Assembly: GCF_903645285.1 (NCBI RefSeq) | Contig: NZ_CAHJXN010000001.1 | Location: 452,481-516,480 of the forward strand | Direction: 5' to 3' | Source of the DNA: Streptococcus thalassemiae | GTDB lineage: Bacteria > Bacillota > Bacilli > Lactobacillales > Streptococcaceae | DNA length: 64,000 bases | In this document: in pieces, positions 25,386 through 35,108 of the stretch | Layout of the letters: each line of letters opens with the position of its first letter | Numbering within the stretch: the stretch's first letter is position 1 | Notes under the pieces: model-generated | Seen by the model: the letters and a program-made list of their open reading frames with translations, nothing else | What the model was told of the DNA's origin: nothing | Databases searched by the model: none | Program-made: the position numbers and the translations under genes

Positions 25386-26423
25386 TTAGTCTACCAATGC
25401 GCTCTTAAGATAAGCATCGACCATTCGTTCTGTTGCGACCACCGAGTCAATATGAGTACGCTCATAAGAATGACTAGACTCGATACCAGCACCGAGAAGG
25501 GCGTGTTTGACTTCTGCCCCTGCAGACATAGCCGCTGAAGCGTCTGAACCATAAAATGGATAGATATCGAGCTTAAATGGAATACCTTGCTCTTTAGCCA
25601 AAGCAACCAAATGTTGACGGAAGTCATAGTGATAAGGGCCTGAAGCATCCTTGACACAGATAGACACTGTATACTCATCTGTTTGCTGGTCATCTCCCAT
25701 AGCTCCCATATCCACAGCCAGATATTCTACTACCTGATCAGGAATATTAGAATTAGCCCCATGCCCCACTTCTTCAAAGACTGAAAAAGCAAAATGGGTT
25801 GTTACGGGCAATTCAATCTTCTCTTCCTTATAGATACGAAGGAGCTTAAGCAAAATCGCTGCGCTGACCTTGTCATCCAAATGACGAGACTTGATAAAAC
25901 CTGTCTCTGTCACGACGGTTCGTGGATCAAAGCTGATAAAATCACCGACCTCAATACCAAGAGCACGAGTTTCTTTTTCACTGGTTACTTTGGCGTCCAA
26001 ACGCACTTCCATATTATCCTGCGTGCGTTCTGCAGTTCCTGCATCCTTATAGACATGGCAAGAAGTTTGGTGGATGAGGATGGTTCCTGATACTTTTTGA
26101 CCTGTGCTAGCCACATGAACGGTACAGTTTTCACCTTCAATCATGTTCCAAGGAAAACCACCGATACGGTCCATTTTGAGACGACCGTCTGGTTTGACTG
26201 CACGGACAATGGCCCCCAGCGTATCCACATGGGCAGTCACATAGCGATGCTCTTCATCATTTTGACCTTTAATGGTCACATTGACACCACCCTTAGCTGT
26301 GCGAACCGGCTGGTAACCAAAAGCTTCTAGAGTCTTGACTAAATAGTCCGAAATCTCACGAGTGAAGCCTGTTGGCGATGCAATGGCTGTTAGTTCTTTG
26401 ATATATTCTACTGTTTGATTCAT
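25386..26423 (-). CDS. M42 family metallo-aminopeptidase
   Basis: The 345-residue protein has the M42 (PepA/FrvX/YsdC) metal ligands in order: His in TAHVDTLGA, Asp in SRHLDDKVSA, Glu-Glu in FSVFEEVGHGA, Asp in LAVDMGAMGD and His in ESSHSYERTH. It should form a large tetrahedral complex releasing N-terminal residues from peptides. RBS AGAGGT precedes the ATG and a TATAAT box lies at 26446-26451. It is the first gene of the operon with HIT and ldcB. Specificity (glutamyl versus broad) cannot be read from the sequence. Confidence 0.92.
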   Translation of the reverse strand: MNQTVEYIKELTAIASPTGFTREISDYLVKTLEAFGYQPVRTAKGGVNVTIKGQNDEEHRYVTAHVDTLGAIVRAVKPDGRLKMDRIGGFPWNMIEGENCTVHVASTGQKVSGTILIHQTSCHVYKDAGTAERTQDNMEVRLDAKVTSEKETRALGIEVGDFISFDPRTVVTETGFIKSRHLDDKVSAAILLKLLRIYKEEKIELPVTTHFAFSVFEEVGHGANSNIPDQVVEYLAVDMGAMGDDQQTDEYTVSICVKDASGPYHYDFRQHLVALAKEQGIPFKLDIYPFYGSDASAAMSAGAEVKHALLGAGIESSHSYERTHIDSVVATERMVDAYLKSALVD

Positions 26424-26468
26424 TTATTTACCTCTTTTGCTACCTATTATAACACATTTATCATCGGA

Positions 26469-26515
26469 TAAAAAAAGAAAATCACTCCTGTAGACTTGGC
26501 TACAAAAGTGATTTT
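26469..26515 (-). terminator. terminator downstream of brnQ and its BOX
   Basis: On the minus strand AAAATCACT-TT-TGTAG pairs with CTACA-GG-AGTGATTTT, followed by CTTTTTTT. It ends transcription from brnQ before the M42 peptidase promoter. Confidence 0.88.
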
Positions 26516-26668
26516 ATACTCAATGAAAATCAAAGAGCAAACTAGGAAACTAACCGCAGGTTGCTCAAAACACTGTTTTGAGGTTGTAGATGGAACTGAC
26601 GTAGTCAGTATCCTACACATACGGCAAGGCGACGTTGACGCGGTTTGAAGAGATTTTCGAAGAGTATT
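26515..26668 (-). repeat. BOX element (A1-B1-C1)
   Basis: Read on the minus strand it runs from boxA (ATACTCTTCGAAAATCTC) through one boxB with the ACTGAC...GTCAGT stem to boxC ending ATTTTCATTGAGTATA. It lies between the brnQ stop and its terminator, so it is transcribed with brnQ. Confidence 0.93.
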
Positions 26669-26673
26669 AGTGA

Positions 26674-27999
26674 TTATTCCATTTCAAAAACATCACTTTC
26701 CTGCTTGTTTGGTAGAACCAATGAGAGCAAGATTCCGACAACGGCTGGTACTAACCATGGGAGTGATGCCTTGGCAAAAGGAAGAGCATTGACAAGGTTT
26801 GCAAGAAACTCAACCTTAAATGAGCTTCCTAGTACGCTTGCAATGGCAATAGCTGTAACAACAGCAATTGTCAACTGCATACCTGGTTTTGAAAGGGCAA
26901 CAAATTTGTTGACAATGACAATCATAACGATAGCAATCGTGATTGGGTACAAGATAACCAGTACAGGGATTGAGTACTTGATAATCGCATCAAGACCCAA
27001 ATTGGCAATAGCAAATCCAATCAAGGTAAAGGCCGTCGCATAAACCTTATAACTGATTTGTGGGAAACGCTCATTAAAGAACTCAGCTGTTGACACAATC
27101 AAACCAACTGTTGTTGTGAAGCAGGTTACGGTAACCATAGCTGCAAGGAAGAGTTGAGCTGTTGAGCCAAAGATTTCTTGAGTGGCTTGTGACAAGATGT
27201 AAACACCTGGTGTTCCACCCTTCATCGCCTCAGCTGGTACCGGGAAATGATTTCCAAGGAAACCTAAACCGATATAAAGAGCGCTGAAGGCAAGGGCAAC
27301 AACGATACCAACCACCCAAATAGTTGAAATGTATTCTTTCTTACTTGAGAAACCAAGTTGTTTCAAGGTTTGAACAGCAATCACACTAAAGGCAACTGAG
27401 GCAAGGGCATCCAAGGTATTGTAACCTTCTAGGAAACCTGTACCAAAAGCAGAAGCTTGATAAGCAGCTGAAGCAGCTTGAGGACTTGTTCCACCGTATT
27501 TGAAAGCTCCCAGAACAACCAAGATAACAATCAAAATCGCAAATACTGGCGTTAAAATACGTCCAATGCGGTCCAAGATTTTTGATGGATTAAGTGAAAT
27601 CAAATAGGCTGCCGCAAAATACAGAACCGTAAAGACAATCAAACCAAGACCTTTATTTGCATCCGATAAAAGGGGGCTAATCCCTACTTCGTAAGCTGTT
27701 GTAGCAGTACGTGGGATAGCAAAGAATGGACCGATTGACAAGTAAAGAACTGAGAGGTAAAGAGTCGCAAACCAAGGCGCTATCTTTGTTGAAATCTCGT
27801 AGATATATCCTTTAGGATTTAGCGTTCCAATAATAAGTGTCAAGACGGCGATACCGACACCTGAAAAGACAAAACCTGCGATAGCAGGAAGAAAATGTTC
27901 TCCAGATAGAGCACCTAGAGAAGGCGGAAAAATCAAGTTCCCCGCACCAAAAAATATTCCAAACAGGAGTAAACCTGTTAAGGCACCTTTTTTAGCCAT
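26674..27999 (-). CDS. brnQ: branched-chain amino acid:cation symporter
   Basis: The 441-residue LIVCS-family carrier has 12 membrane helices, with the conserved GLLLFGIFFGAGNLIFPP in the first helix. It imports Leu, Ile and Val with Na+ or H+. The ATG at 27999 follows AAGGAGATTTTC; the upstream start at 28014 overlaps that ribosome site. An extended -10 (TGATATACT) lies about 45 nt upstream. CodY control is common for brnQ in streptococci, but no clear CodY box was verified here. Confidence 0.95.
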   Translation of the reverse strand: MAKKGALTGLLLFGIFFGAGNLIFPPSLGALSGEHFLPAIAGFVFSGVGIAVLTLIIGTLNPKGYIYEISTKIAPWFATLYLSVLYLSIGPFFAIPRTATTAYEVGISPLLSDANKGLGLIVFTVLYFAAAYLISLNPSKILDRIGRILTPVFAILIVILVVLGAFKYGGTSPQAASAAYQASAFGTGFLEGYNTLDALASVAFSVIAVQTLKQLGFSSKKEYISTIWVVGIVVALAFSALYIGLGFLGNHFPVPAEAMKGGTPGVYILSQATQEIFGSTAQLFLAAMVTVTCFTTTVGLIVSTAEFFNERFPQISYKVYATAFTLIGFAIANLGLDAIIKYSIPVLVILYPITIAIVMIVIVNKFVALSKPGMQLTIAVVTAIAIASVLGSSFKVEFLANLVNALPFAKASLPWLVPAVVGILLSLVLPNKQESDVFEME

Positions 28000-28121
28000 G
28001 AAAATCTCCTTCATATTTATAAAATACTGACCTAGTATATCATGAATAAGAGTATGAAAAAAGCTTCACGAAGTAAATATTGAATGTTTTCAAGATTCTT
28101 AAAAATAAGAATTGTCTAAAA

Positions 28122-28154
28122 ATAAAATCCCCTACCCAGTCCACACCAAGTAGG
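28122..28154 (-). terminator. terminator of the rhodanese gene
   Basis: On the minus strand CCTACTTGG pairs (with G-U pairs) to CTGGGTAGG, followed by GGATTTTATTTTT. The stem is weaker than the others in this window. Confidence 0.6.
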
Positions 28155-28168
28155 AGAAATTCTTACGT

Positions 28169-28456
28169 TTAGAGTTCTTCAAAGGCGGTCATTCCACCTT
28201 GGACATTGATAACATCATAACCTTGTTCTGATAGGAATTGGCAAGCACGCGCTGATCTCATTCCAGATTTACAAATAACATAATGTAACTGATCCTTGTC
28301 CAACTGATCATAGATATCGTCTAATTGACTCAGAGGAAGATTCTGAGCGCCTTCTAAGTGAAGAGCTTCAAACTCATCCACTTCTCTCACGTCTACTAGA
28401 GAAAGTTGGTCATTTTGGTAAAGCTGGTAAAATGCGTCAAAGGCTATTTCTTTCAT
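28169..28456 (-). CDS. single-domain rhodanese-like sulfurtransferase
   Basis: The 95-residue rhodanese domain has VDVREVDEFEALHLEGAQNLPLS and the catalytic cysteine loop CKSGMRS. It probably transfers sulfane sulfur to a thiol or cyanide acceptor; the partner is unknown. The ATG at 28456 follows AGGAG by 8 nt. Reading further upstream runs into the BOX element, so the longer frame is not real. Confidence 0.93.
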   Translation of the reverse strand: MKEIAFDAFYQLYQNDQLSLVDVREVDEFEALHLEGAQNLPLSQLDDIYDQLDKDQLHYVICKSGMRSARACQFLSEQGYDVINVQGGMTAFEEL

Positions 28457-28469
28457 TCTTTTTCTCCTA

Positions 28470-28710
28470 ATACTCTTCGAAAATCTCTTCAAACCACGTC
28501 AGCGTCGCCTTACCGTAGGTATGGTTACTGACTTCGTCAGTTCTATCCACAACCTCAAAGCAGTGCTTTGAGCTGACTTCGTCAGTTCTATCCACAACCT
28601 CAAAACAGTGTTTTGAGCTGACTTCGTCAGTTCTATCCACAACCTCAAAGCTGTACTTTGAGCAGCCTGCGGCTAGCTTCCTAGTTTGCTCTTTGATTTT
28701 CATTGACTAT
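28470..28710 (+). repeat. BOX element with three boxB units (A1-B3-C1)
   Basis: A plus-strand boxA is followed by three successive boxB units, each with GACTTCGTCAGTTCTATCCA and the AACCTCAAA...TTTGAG stem, and then boxC ending CATTGACTAT. The first two boxB units are nearly identical. One minus-strand frame stays open across it and encodes a repeated VVDRTDEVSS peptide, which is a by-product. It contains the stop codon of the adjacent glycosylase gene. Confidence 0.93.
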
Positions 28711-29285
28711 AAAATGGTTTTAATTCTTTTTTTCAAGTCTGGCACCACTTCTGACTCAAACCAAGGATTTTTGGCCATCCAGATTTGATTTCGCGGCGAG
28801 GGGTGAACTAAAGGAAAATACTCTGGCAAGTAGTTCTGGTAATGTTTTACCCTTTCTGTCACCTTGCCACTGACTTTCTCCTGTAAATAGTAGGCTTGGG
28901 CATATTGGCCGATCAAGAGGGTCAACTGGATATCGGGTAATTCTTGCAAGAGCTGTGGATGCCATTTTTCAGCAAAGCCTGTTCTCGGTGGCAGGTCACC
29001 TGACTTGCCATGTCCTGGAAAGTAGAAATCCATAGGCAAGACAGCAAAATAGCCTGAATTGTAAAAGGTATCTTCATCCACACCGAGCCAGTCCCGCAAA
29101 CGATCACCACTTTTGTCCTTCCAGTAAAGGCCTGCTTCTTGGGTTTTAAGACCAGGCGCCTGACCGATGATATTGATGCGAGCAGTTTTTGGCGCTGCAA
29201 AAAGAGGCTCAATTCCGCGTTCTGTATAGATAGCATTCTGTGGATCCGCCATAATAGCTTTCTTGATTCTTTCGATTTGAGACAT
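28707..29285 (-). CDS. uracil-DNA glycosylase family protein
   Basis: The 192-residue protein is of the UDG superfamily: motif 1 GQAPGLKTQEAG and motif 3 HPSPRN are visible. Members of this branch excise uracil or related bases, or have unknown DNA-repair roles; activity is not certain from sequence. Its stop codon falls inside the last bases of the adjacent BOX element, so the BOX insertion may have set the C-terminal end. GGAGGGAAAG precedes the ATG. Confidence 0.88.
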   Translation of the reverse strand: MSQIERIKKAIMADPQNAIYTERGIEPLFAAPKTARINIIGQAPGLKTQEAGLYWKDKSGDRLRDWLGVDEDTFYNSGYFAVLPMDFYFPGHGKSGDLPPRTGFAEKWHPQLLQELPDIQLTLLIGQYAQAYYLQEKVSGKVTERVKHYQNYLPEYFPLVHPSPRNQIWMAKNPWFESEVVPDLKKRIKTIL

Positions 29286-29302
29286 CTACTTTCCCTCCAA
29301 AA

Positions 29303-29332
29303 AGAAGTCTAAGCATAAGATCTCAGACTTCT
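29303..29332 (-). terminator. terminator of pepV
   Basis: On the minus strand AGAAGTCT and AGACTTCT form an 8-bp stem followed by TTTTT. The ribosome site of the glycosylase gene follows immediately, so some readthrough may supply that gene. Confidence 0.8.
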
Positions 29333-29338
29333 ATCGTT

Positions 29339-30739
29339 TTATTTGATCAATTCGTAAATAGCTTCGGCATAGATTGCTGCTGCTCGGAAGAGATCGTCCA
29401 AGGCGATAAATTCATTGGCTTGGTGCATGGTATCAATTGAGTCTGGGAACATGGCACCGTAGGCAACTCCGCGTTCGAGCAAACGACCAAAGGTTCCACC
29501 ACCGATAACTTGCTCGTGACCTTTAAGTCCAGTTTGTTTTTCATAGACATTCAACAAGGTTTGCACAAGTGGATCTTCCATTGGCACATAGTGAGGGGTA
29601 TGACCGTGTTCAGAAAGGCTAACAGAAGCAACTGGCAAGTTTTCAAGGATTGACTTGATTTGTTCTGGACTTGTTCCTTTTGGATAGCGGATATTAAGGG
29701 CAATGGTATTATCAGCGCTTGTTTCATCAAAGCGGAAGACACCGGCATTCATAGAAAGGGCACCCATCTTTTCATCCACATGAGCAATCTTGAGATTTTC
29801 ACCCTCATGATCGTTCAAGAGAATTTTACCAGCGATGTCAAGGTAGTCTTTGGCTGGACCAGCAAAGTCAAACTGACTAAGGAAGAGGGCAAGGTAAGTC
29901 GCACCATTGACACCTGAAGCAGGCATAGCACCGTGGGCTGATTTACCAATGATGGTAACCTTGTACTGACCGTTTTCTTCTTGGAGTTCTACTCTAAGTT
30001 TGTGTTCTGCAACAAAGGCATCTAGTTTAGCTTGCAAGTCAGCCAAATCACCTGAAACGACTGCTGTTGCTGATTCTGGTACCATGTTTTCACGCAAACC
30101 ACCTGTGAAGCTGTGAAGACGGGCAGCACCTGTATTTTCTCCTGCAAAGTGGAGGTATTCCGTGATATTTCCTTTTTCACCGTTGATGATAGGGAATTCA
30201 GCATCTGGAGAGAAACCGAAGTCGGGTTTTGCAAGTCCTACGTGCTCAAAGTAGTAGTCCATGTCTGCCCAGCCTGATTCTTCGTCTGTTCCAACGATGA
30301 AGCGAACTTTCTTAGAAGTTGGAAGACCCAATTCTTTGATGATTTTCAAACCATAGTAACAAGCTGTTGTAGGTCCCTTGTCATCTGAAGCCCCACGCGC
30401 ATAAAGGCGACCGTCTTTGATAGTTGGTGTGTAAGGGTCTGTGTCCCAGCCGCTACCAGCTGGAACCACGTCCATATGAGCAAAGATGCCGAGAACTTCT
30501 TCTCCATCACCAAACTCAAAATGTCCTGCGTAGTTATCAACATTTTTAGTTGGATAACCATCACGGTCTGCGATTTCAAGGAATTTTTCCAAGGCTTTTA
30601 CCGGCCCAGGTCCAAATGGATGCTCAGCATCAACCTTGCTGTCATCACGTTCAGAGTTGATTTCCAAAAGGCTAAACAAGTCAGCCAAGAGGTCTTCTTT
30701 ACGTTTTTCTACTTCTGCTGTAAAATCAATTGCTGTCAT
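29339..30739 (-). CDS. pepV: dipeptidase PepV (M20 family)
   Basis: The 466-residue di-zinc peptidase has GIFAHMDVVPAGSGWDTDPY (first metal His and Asp), GRGASDDKGP-type RGASDDKGP, GTDEESGWADM (catalytic Glu) and the lid domain in the middle. It splits dipeptides, especially those with hydrophobic N-termini, in the cytosol. The ATG at 30739 gives the usual family length; a start at 30775 would extend into the nitroreductase gene. It follows the nitroreductase by 13 nt and shares its transcript. Confidence 0.95.
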   Translation of the reverse strand: MTAIDFTAEVEKRKEDLLADLFSLLEINSERDDSKVDAEHPFGPGPVKALEKFLEIADRDGYPTKNVDNYAGHFEFGDGEEVLGIFAHMDVVPAGSGWDTDPYTPTIKDGRLYARGASDDKGPTTACYYGLKIIKELGLPTSKKVRFIVGTDEESGWADMDYYFEHVGLAKPDFGFSPDAEFPIINGEKGNITEYLHFAGENTGAARLHSFTGGLRENMVPESATAVVSGDLADLQAKLDAFVAEHKLRVELQEENGQYKVTIIGKSAHGAMPASGVNGATYLALFLSQFDFAGPAKDYLDIAGKILLNDHEGENLKIAHVDEKMGALSMNAGVFRFDETSADNTIALNIRYPKGTSPEQIKSILENLPVASVSLSEHGHTPHYVPMEDPLVQTLLNVYEKQTGLKGHEQVIGGGTFGRLLERGVAYGAMFPDSIDTMHQANEFIALDDLFRAAAIYAEAIYELIK

Positions 30740-30752
30740 TTCTTTCTTCTTT

Positions 30753-31358
30753 CTATCTTTTCTCGATGATTTCATCTACTGGTAAGCGGTAGCTTGGTTC
30801 CAATTTCTCGTCTGTGTAACCCACTGTAATTAAGAGTTCTGGGCGGAAGCGGTCTTCAATTTCCAAAATCTCATTGACTTTTGATTTGTCAAAACCAAGA
30901 ATCAGATTTGATCCGATTCCTTGGTCTGTAAGAGCCAGAACCAAGTTCATAGCAACCAAACCTGCATTGAGGGCTAGGTAGTCGCTGACTTGTTGTTCAT
31001 TATAACGGGCAAATTCAGCTGGCAAATTTTTCATGAAGTATTGAAGTTGTTCTTCTGAGAAATTGTTAGCACCACCAACTCGGGCAATCTTACGAGCACG
31101 TTTAGCCAAATCTGTGTCTGTAAACAAGGCAATAGTTACAGGCGCTGATGATACCTGTTCAAAGTTGGAACCGTAAGCCAATTTTGCTAGTTCGGCATTT
31201 TTCTCACGAACCACCACAAATTTCCAAGGCTGGCTGTTGTGGGCGCTTGGTGCCAAGGTTGCAATTTCGATAGCCGTACGTACATCTTTTGGATCAACAG
31301 GCTTGTCAGTGAAATGCTTAGTCGCATGACGTTTTTTGTTTAATTCAAGAAATTTCAT
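30753..31358 (-). CDS. FMN-dependent nitroreductase family protein
   Basis: The 201-residue protein has the NfsA/NfsB-type N-terminus KKRHATKHFTDKPVD, the FMN-binding APSAHNSQPWKF segment and the C-terminal GYTDEK region. It probably reduces nitro compounds or quinones with NAD(P)H; the natural substrate is unknown. AAGGAAA lies 8 nt before the ATG. It is the first gene of a two-gene unit with pepV and is divergent from the amino-acid-binding lipoprotein gene. Confidence 0.92.
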   Translation of the reverse strand: MKFLELNKKRHATKHFTDKPVDPKDVRTAIEIATLAPSAHNSQPWKFVVVREKNAELAKLAYGSNFEQVSSAPVTIALFTDTDLAKRARKIARVGGANNFSEEQLQYFMKNLPAEFARYNEQQVSDYLALNAGLVAMNLVLALTDQGIGSNLILGFDKSKVNEILEIEDRFRPELLITVGYTDEKLEPSYRLPVDEIIEKR

Positions 31359-31467
31359 AATCGATTTCCTTTTCTAATTCTACTGCTTCCATTCTACCAT
31401 ATTTTGAAAGAGCTTGCAGATATTTTCCATGATTAAGTTTTTTTATCACAGCCATAAAAGATATATA

Positions 31468-31497
31468 TTGGTGCATCAAGACAGTTTCTGATAAACT
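31468..31497 (+). promoter_or_regulatory. promoter of the amino-acid-binding lipoprotein gene
   Basis: TTGGTG (31468-31473), an 18-nt spacer and TAAACT (31492-31497) preceded by TG, about 30 nt upstream of the ATG. Confidence 0.5.
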
Positions 31498-31528
31498 AGC
31501 AAGTACTTTACATTTGAATGGAGACATT

Positions 31529-32329
31529 ATGAAAAAATTTAGCCTTTTACTAGCTATCCTACCATTTTTGGTTGCCTGTGGGAATCAAGCCACACCCAAA
31601 GCAACCAACTCTCAAAAGACAATCGTCGTTGCTACAGCTGGTGATGTGCCACCATTTGACTACGAAGACAAGGGCAATCTGACCGGCTTTGATATTGAAG
31701 TTCTAAAAGCAGTAGATGAAAAACTCAGCGACTACGAGATTCAATTCCAAAGAACTGCTTGGGAGAGCATCTTCCCAGGGCTTGATTCTGGTCACTATCA
31801 AGCAGCAGCCAATAACTTGAGTTATACAAAAGAGCGTGCTGAAAAATACCTCTATTCACTTCCCATTTCAAACAACCCCCTCGTCCTTGTCAGCAACAAG
31901 AAAAGTCCTTTGACTTCACTTGATCAAATTGCTGGTAAAACAACGCAAGAGGATACCGGAACTTCAAACGCTCAATTCATCAATAACTGGAATCAGAAAC
32001 ACACTGACAATCCCGCTACTATCGATTTTTCTGGTGAGGATATTGGTAAACGAATCCTAGACCTCTCTAACGATGAATTTGATTTCCTAGTCTTTGACAA
32101 GGTATCAGTTCAAAAGATTATCAAGGATCGTAGCTTAGACCTTTCTGTGGTTGACTTGCCTTCTGCTGATAGCCCCAGTAACTATATTATTTTCTCGAGC
32201 GACCAAAAAGAGTTTAAAGAGAAATTTGATAAAGCGCTCAAAGAACTCTATCAAGACGGAACCCTTGAAAAACTCAGCAATACCTATCTAGGTGGTTCTT
32301 ATCTCCCAGATCAATCTCAATTACAATAA
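31529..32329 (+). CDS. amino acid ABC transporter substrate-binding lipoprotein
   Basis: The 266-residue family 3 solute-binding protein has a lipoprotein signal with lipobox LVAC and the ligand-binding start VVATAGDVPPFDYEDKGNLTGFDIEVLKAV. It should capture an amino acid outside the cell. No permease or ATPase lies beside it, so it must share components encoded elsewhere. The ATG at 31529 follows GGAG by 7-8 nt. It is a single-gene transcript with its own promoter and terminator. Confidence 0.92.
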   Translation: MKKFSLLLAILPFLVACGNQATPKATNSQKTIVVATAGDVPPFDYEDKGNLTGFDIEVLKAVDEKLSDYEIQFQRTAWESIFPGLDSGHYQAAANNLSYTKERAEKYLYSLPISNNPLVLVSNKKSPLTSLDQIAGKTTQEDTGTSNAQFINNWNQKHTDNPATIDFSGEDIGKRILDLSNDEFDFLVFDKVSVQKIIKDRSLDLSVVDLPSADSPSNYIIFSSDQKEFKEKFDKALKELYQDGTLEKLSNTYLGGSYLPDQSQLQ

Positions 32330-32337
32330 GATATATT

Positions 32338-32366
32338 AAAAACGATTGGACCAGTCAATCGTTTTT
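32338..32366 (+). terminator. terminator of the lipoprotein gene
   Basis: AAAAACGATTG (32338-32348) and CAATCGTTTTT (32356-32366) form a perfect 11-bp stem with a short loop and T-rich end; it can act in both directions. Confidence 0.88.
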
Positions 32367-32394
32367 AGTTTGCATTGGTTATTTTAGGAAACTT

Positions 32395-33228
32395 TTACAA
32401 AAAATCAAAAAAATCCTTCACATCCTCTACATACCTATGCTTTTCTATTAAGCTGGCTAATAGTTCCAGATTGTGCCCCTGATAGTTATCTTCACGACGT
32501 AGTTCTTCATACATTTCGATAAAGGGAAGCCCTTTGGATTTGGCCAATTCCAACTCCGCTTCATAGTCATAAGCGACTTTACGAAATTGGATATTGACCA
32601 ATTCCCCATCTTCAACTTCTATCACGGCATACTGGGCACGGTGATTTTTTAACGCCTCCCAATTAAAATAGGGCATGCCAATCGAACCTGGATTGATGAT
32701 TTGTTGCCCTTGACTGCCATAACGAAGCAACTGCTTGTGAACATGACCATAGACTGCCACGTCCGTTTCCTCATCTAGTAGTTGGTCAAATTTCTCTGTA
32801 TCATTCTCAACTAGCAAGTCACCACCATAGTTCTTATTTGGCAAATTATGAGAGATAGAAAAGCGCAATCCGTCAATTTCTTTCTTTTCCAGCAAAGGCA
32901 AGCTTCGTAGCCAGACAATCGTTGCAGGATCCATTCGCTCCATCAAAAACTGGGTCATGCGCATTGACTGGATTTCTTTCGGATGTTCCAAACCATATTC
33001 ACCATCCAAGGCCTCAAGGATACGATCATCCCAATTGCCTCGAACACTGGCTGTGATAGGAAGGTCCTTTAGCAGGGCGACTAAGTCATTTGCGCCTGGA
33101 CCAGGAAGAAAAATATCTCCCAGAAGCCAGTATTCACTGACTCCTTGATTTTTAGCATCTGCAATCACTGCTTCTAGCGCCGTCGCATTGCCATGAATAT
33201 CTGATAAAATTGCGATTTTATGGTTCAT
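32395..33228 (-). CDS. calcineurin-like metallophosphoesterase
   Basis: The 277-residue protein has all metallophosphoesterase motifs: [22 protein letters not shown], the SHN motif and YGHVHKQ. A di-metal centre would hydrolyse a phosphoester; the substrate is unknown. Its start lies inside the uvrC 3' end (11-nt overlap), so it is translated with uvrC. The C-terminal 60 residues are helical and not part of the core fold. Confidence 0.9.
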   Translation of the reverse strand: MNHKIAILSDIHGNATALEAVIADAKNQGVSEYWLLGDIFLPGPGANDLVALLKDLPITASVRGNWDDRILEALDGEYGLEHPKEIQSMRMTQFLMERMDPATIVWLRSLPLLEKKEIDGLRFSISHNLPNKNYGGDLLVENDTEKFDQLLDEETDVAVYGHVHKQLLRYGSQGQQIINPGSIGMPYFNWEALKNHRAQYAVIEVEDGELVNIQFRKVAYDYEAELELAKSKGLPFIEMYEELRREDNYQGHNLELLASLIEKHRYVEDVKDFFDFL

Positions 33229-35065
33229 GATGGTCTCCTTCTGTTTGGTATTCTACACTTTCTTCCGCCACTTGAGGCAAGGTTTCTGTTTCCTGCGGGT
33301 TCAACTTCTTCTGCACAGCTTCTGCGACTGTTCTTGGCACCCCAACTTCGACAATCTCATCCACACTGGCTTCCTTGATTTTAGTTAGAGACTTGAAATG
33401 CTTCATAAGATTTTGCTTGCGTTTAGGTCCCAGCCCTTCAATTCCATCCAGTTGTGATGAAAAAGAATTTTTGGAGCGCAGTTGGCGATGGAAAGTAATA
33501 GCAAAGCGGTGGACCTCGTCTTGAATACGTTGGAGGAGGAAAAATTCCTGAGAATTGCGAGACAACTCCACCACCTCAAGCGGATCTCCAAAGAGCAATT
33601 CATGGGTTTGGTGCTTGTCATTCTTTTGCAGACCTGCAATGGGAATATCCAAGCCAAGTTCTTCTTGGATGACCTGCTTGGCGATATTGACTTGACCTTG
33701 CCCCCCATCAATGACAATCAAATCTGGGGGAGTCAAACCGTCACGCTGTACTCGACCATAACGCCTGCGAATGACCTCTCGCATACTGGCATAATCGTCT
33801 GGCCCAACCACAGTCTTGATTTTATACTTACGGTAATCCTTCTTACTAGGCTTTCCGTTAACAAAGACCACCATAGCCGAAACAGGACTGGTACCCATGA
33901 TGTTGGAGTTATCGAAGGACTCGATGCGAACTGGAGTCGGAATTTGGAGCAAACGTCCTAGATTTTCAATAGCTCCTTGGGTCTTTTCGACAGATTTTTC
34001 TAGCAGATTGAACTTCTGCTCCAGACTAACACGGGCATTTTTTATAGCTAGATTGACCAGTTGTTTTTTCTCTCCACGTTGAGGTTTGAGAATCTTGGTA
34101 TCCACCAAAGCCTTGACAGCTTCTTCATCGATATCCTGCGGAATCAATACCTCATTAGGAACTAGATGAGATTTTTCTTGATAAAATTGTCCCACATAGG
34201 TCAAAAAATCTTCATCCGGATCATTGTAGTAGGGGAAGAGGTTAACATCTCGTTCGATGAGCTTGCCCTGACGGACAAAGAAAACCTGAACACACATCCA
34301 TCCCTTGTCCACATAGTAGCCAAAGACATCACGATTTTGGAGATCCTTAGCCATGACCCGTTGCTTGGTTCGAAGCGTTCCAATAGCCTGAATTAGGTCA
34401 CGGTATTCCGCCGCACGTTCAAATTCCATAGTCTGAGCTGCCGCTGCCATTTTGCCCTTGAGATCATCAATGATTTTGTCATCCTGCCCTTTCAGAAACT
34501 CAGAGACCTCCTGAGCCATAGACTTGAAATAAGCCTCATCTTTCTTACAGATGGTGTGGGCCATACACTGGCCGATATGGTAGTAAAAACAGACCTTAGA
34601 CGGTGGATTGGTACACTTGCGAAAAGGGAAAATCCGATCCAGAAGTCGCTTGATTTCATTGGCTGCCCCCACATCTGGATAAGGTCCAAAGTAGAGACCG
34701 CCGTCCTTTTTGACCTGACGAGTGATAATCAAGCGAGGATAGCGCTCATTAGTGATTTTGATGAAGGGATAAGACTTATCATCCTTGAGCATGATATTGT
34801 ATTTAGGCTTATTTTCCTTGATCAGGTTGATTTCTAGGAGAAGTGCCTCAATATTAGACTCCGTAACGATAAATTCAAAATCTACAATTTCAGACACCAA
34901 AGCCTCTGTTTTGGTATCATGACTTCCACGGAAATAGGACCTCACGCGGTTACGCAGATTTTTAGCCTTTCCTACATAGATAATGGTGCCGTTTTTATCC
35001 TTGTGAATGTAACAACCAGGGCTGGTCGGCAAGAGCTCTAGTTTTGATTTAATCAAGTTGTTCAT
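33218..35065 (-). CDS. uvrC: excinuclease ABC subunit C
   Basis: The 615-residue nucleotide-excision repair nuclease has an N-terminal GIY-YIG domain ([31 protein letters not shown]), a UVR UvrB-binding motif near residues 200-235, a C-terminal RNase H-like nuclease ([18 protein letters not shown]) and helix-hairpin-helix motifs ([16 protein letters not shown]). It makes both incisions around the lesion loaded by UvrAB. The ATG begins 7 nt after an extended -10 box and has no ribosome site, so the mRNA may be leaderless. Confidence 0.97.
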   Translation of the reverse strand: MNNLIKSKLELLPTSPGCYIHKDKNGTIIYVGKAKNLRNRVRSYFRGSHDTKTEALVSEIVDFEFIVTESNIEALLLEINLIKENKPKYNIMLKDDKSYPFIKITNERYPRLIITRQVKKDGGLYFGPYPDVGAANEIKRLLDRIFPFRKCTNPPSKVCFYYHIGQCMAHTICKKDEAYFKSMAQEVSEFLKGQDDKIIDDLKGKMAAAAQTMEFERAAEYRDLIQAIGTLRTKQRVMAKDLQNRDVFGYYVDKGWMCVQVFFVRQGKLIERDVNLFPYYNDPDEDFLTYVGQFYQEKSHLVPNEVLIPQDIDEEAVKALVDTKILKPQRGEKKQLVNLAIKNARVSLEQKFNLLEKSVEKTQGAIENLGRLLQIPTPVRIESFDNSNIMGTSPVSAMVVFVNGKPSKKDYRKYKIKTVVGPDDYASMREVIRRRYGRVQRDGLTPPDLIVIDGGQGQVNIAKQVIQEELGLDIPIAGLQKNDKHQTHELLFGDPLEVVELSRNSQEFFLLQRIQDEVHRFAITFHRQLRSKNSFSSQLDGIEGLGPKRKQNLMKHFKSLTKIKEASVDEIVEVGVPRTVAEAVQKKLNPQETETLPQVAEESVEYQTEGDHHEP

Positions 35066-35071
35066 AGTTCC

Positions 35072-35108
35072 ATTATAGCAAAAAAGTAGGGAAAGATAGT
35101 TCCCTACT
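35072..35108 (-). promoter_or_regulatory. overlapping terminator and uvrC promoter
   Basis: On the minus strand AGTAGGGAA-CTATCT-TTCCCTACT (35085-35108) forms a 9-bp stem followed by T6, ending the metalloprotease transcript. The stop codon of that gene lies in the stem. The T run leads straight into TGCTATAAT (-10 at 35072-35077), the extended -10 of uvrC. Confidence 0.75.

Noticed and set aside
28467..28703. A 78-codon minus-strand frame with repeated VVDRTDEVSS peptide
   Set aside because: It is entirely BOX element sequence; the peptide repetition mirrors the three boxB units.
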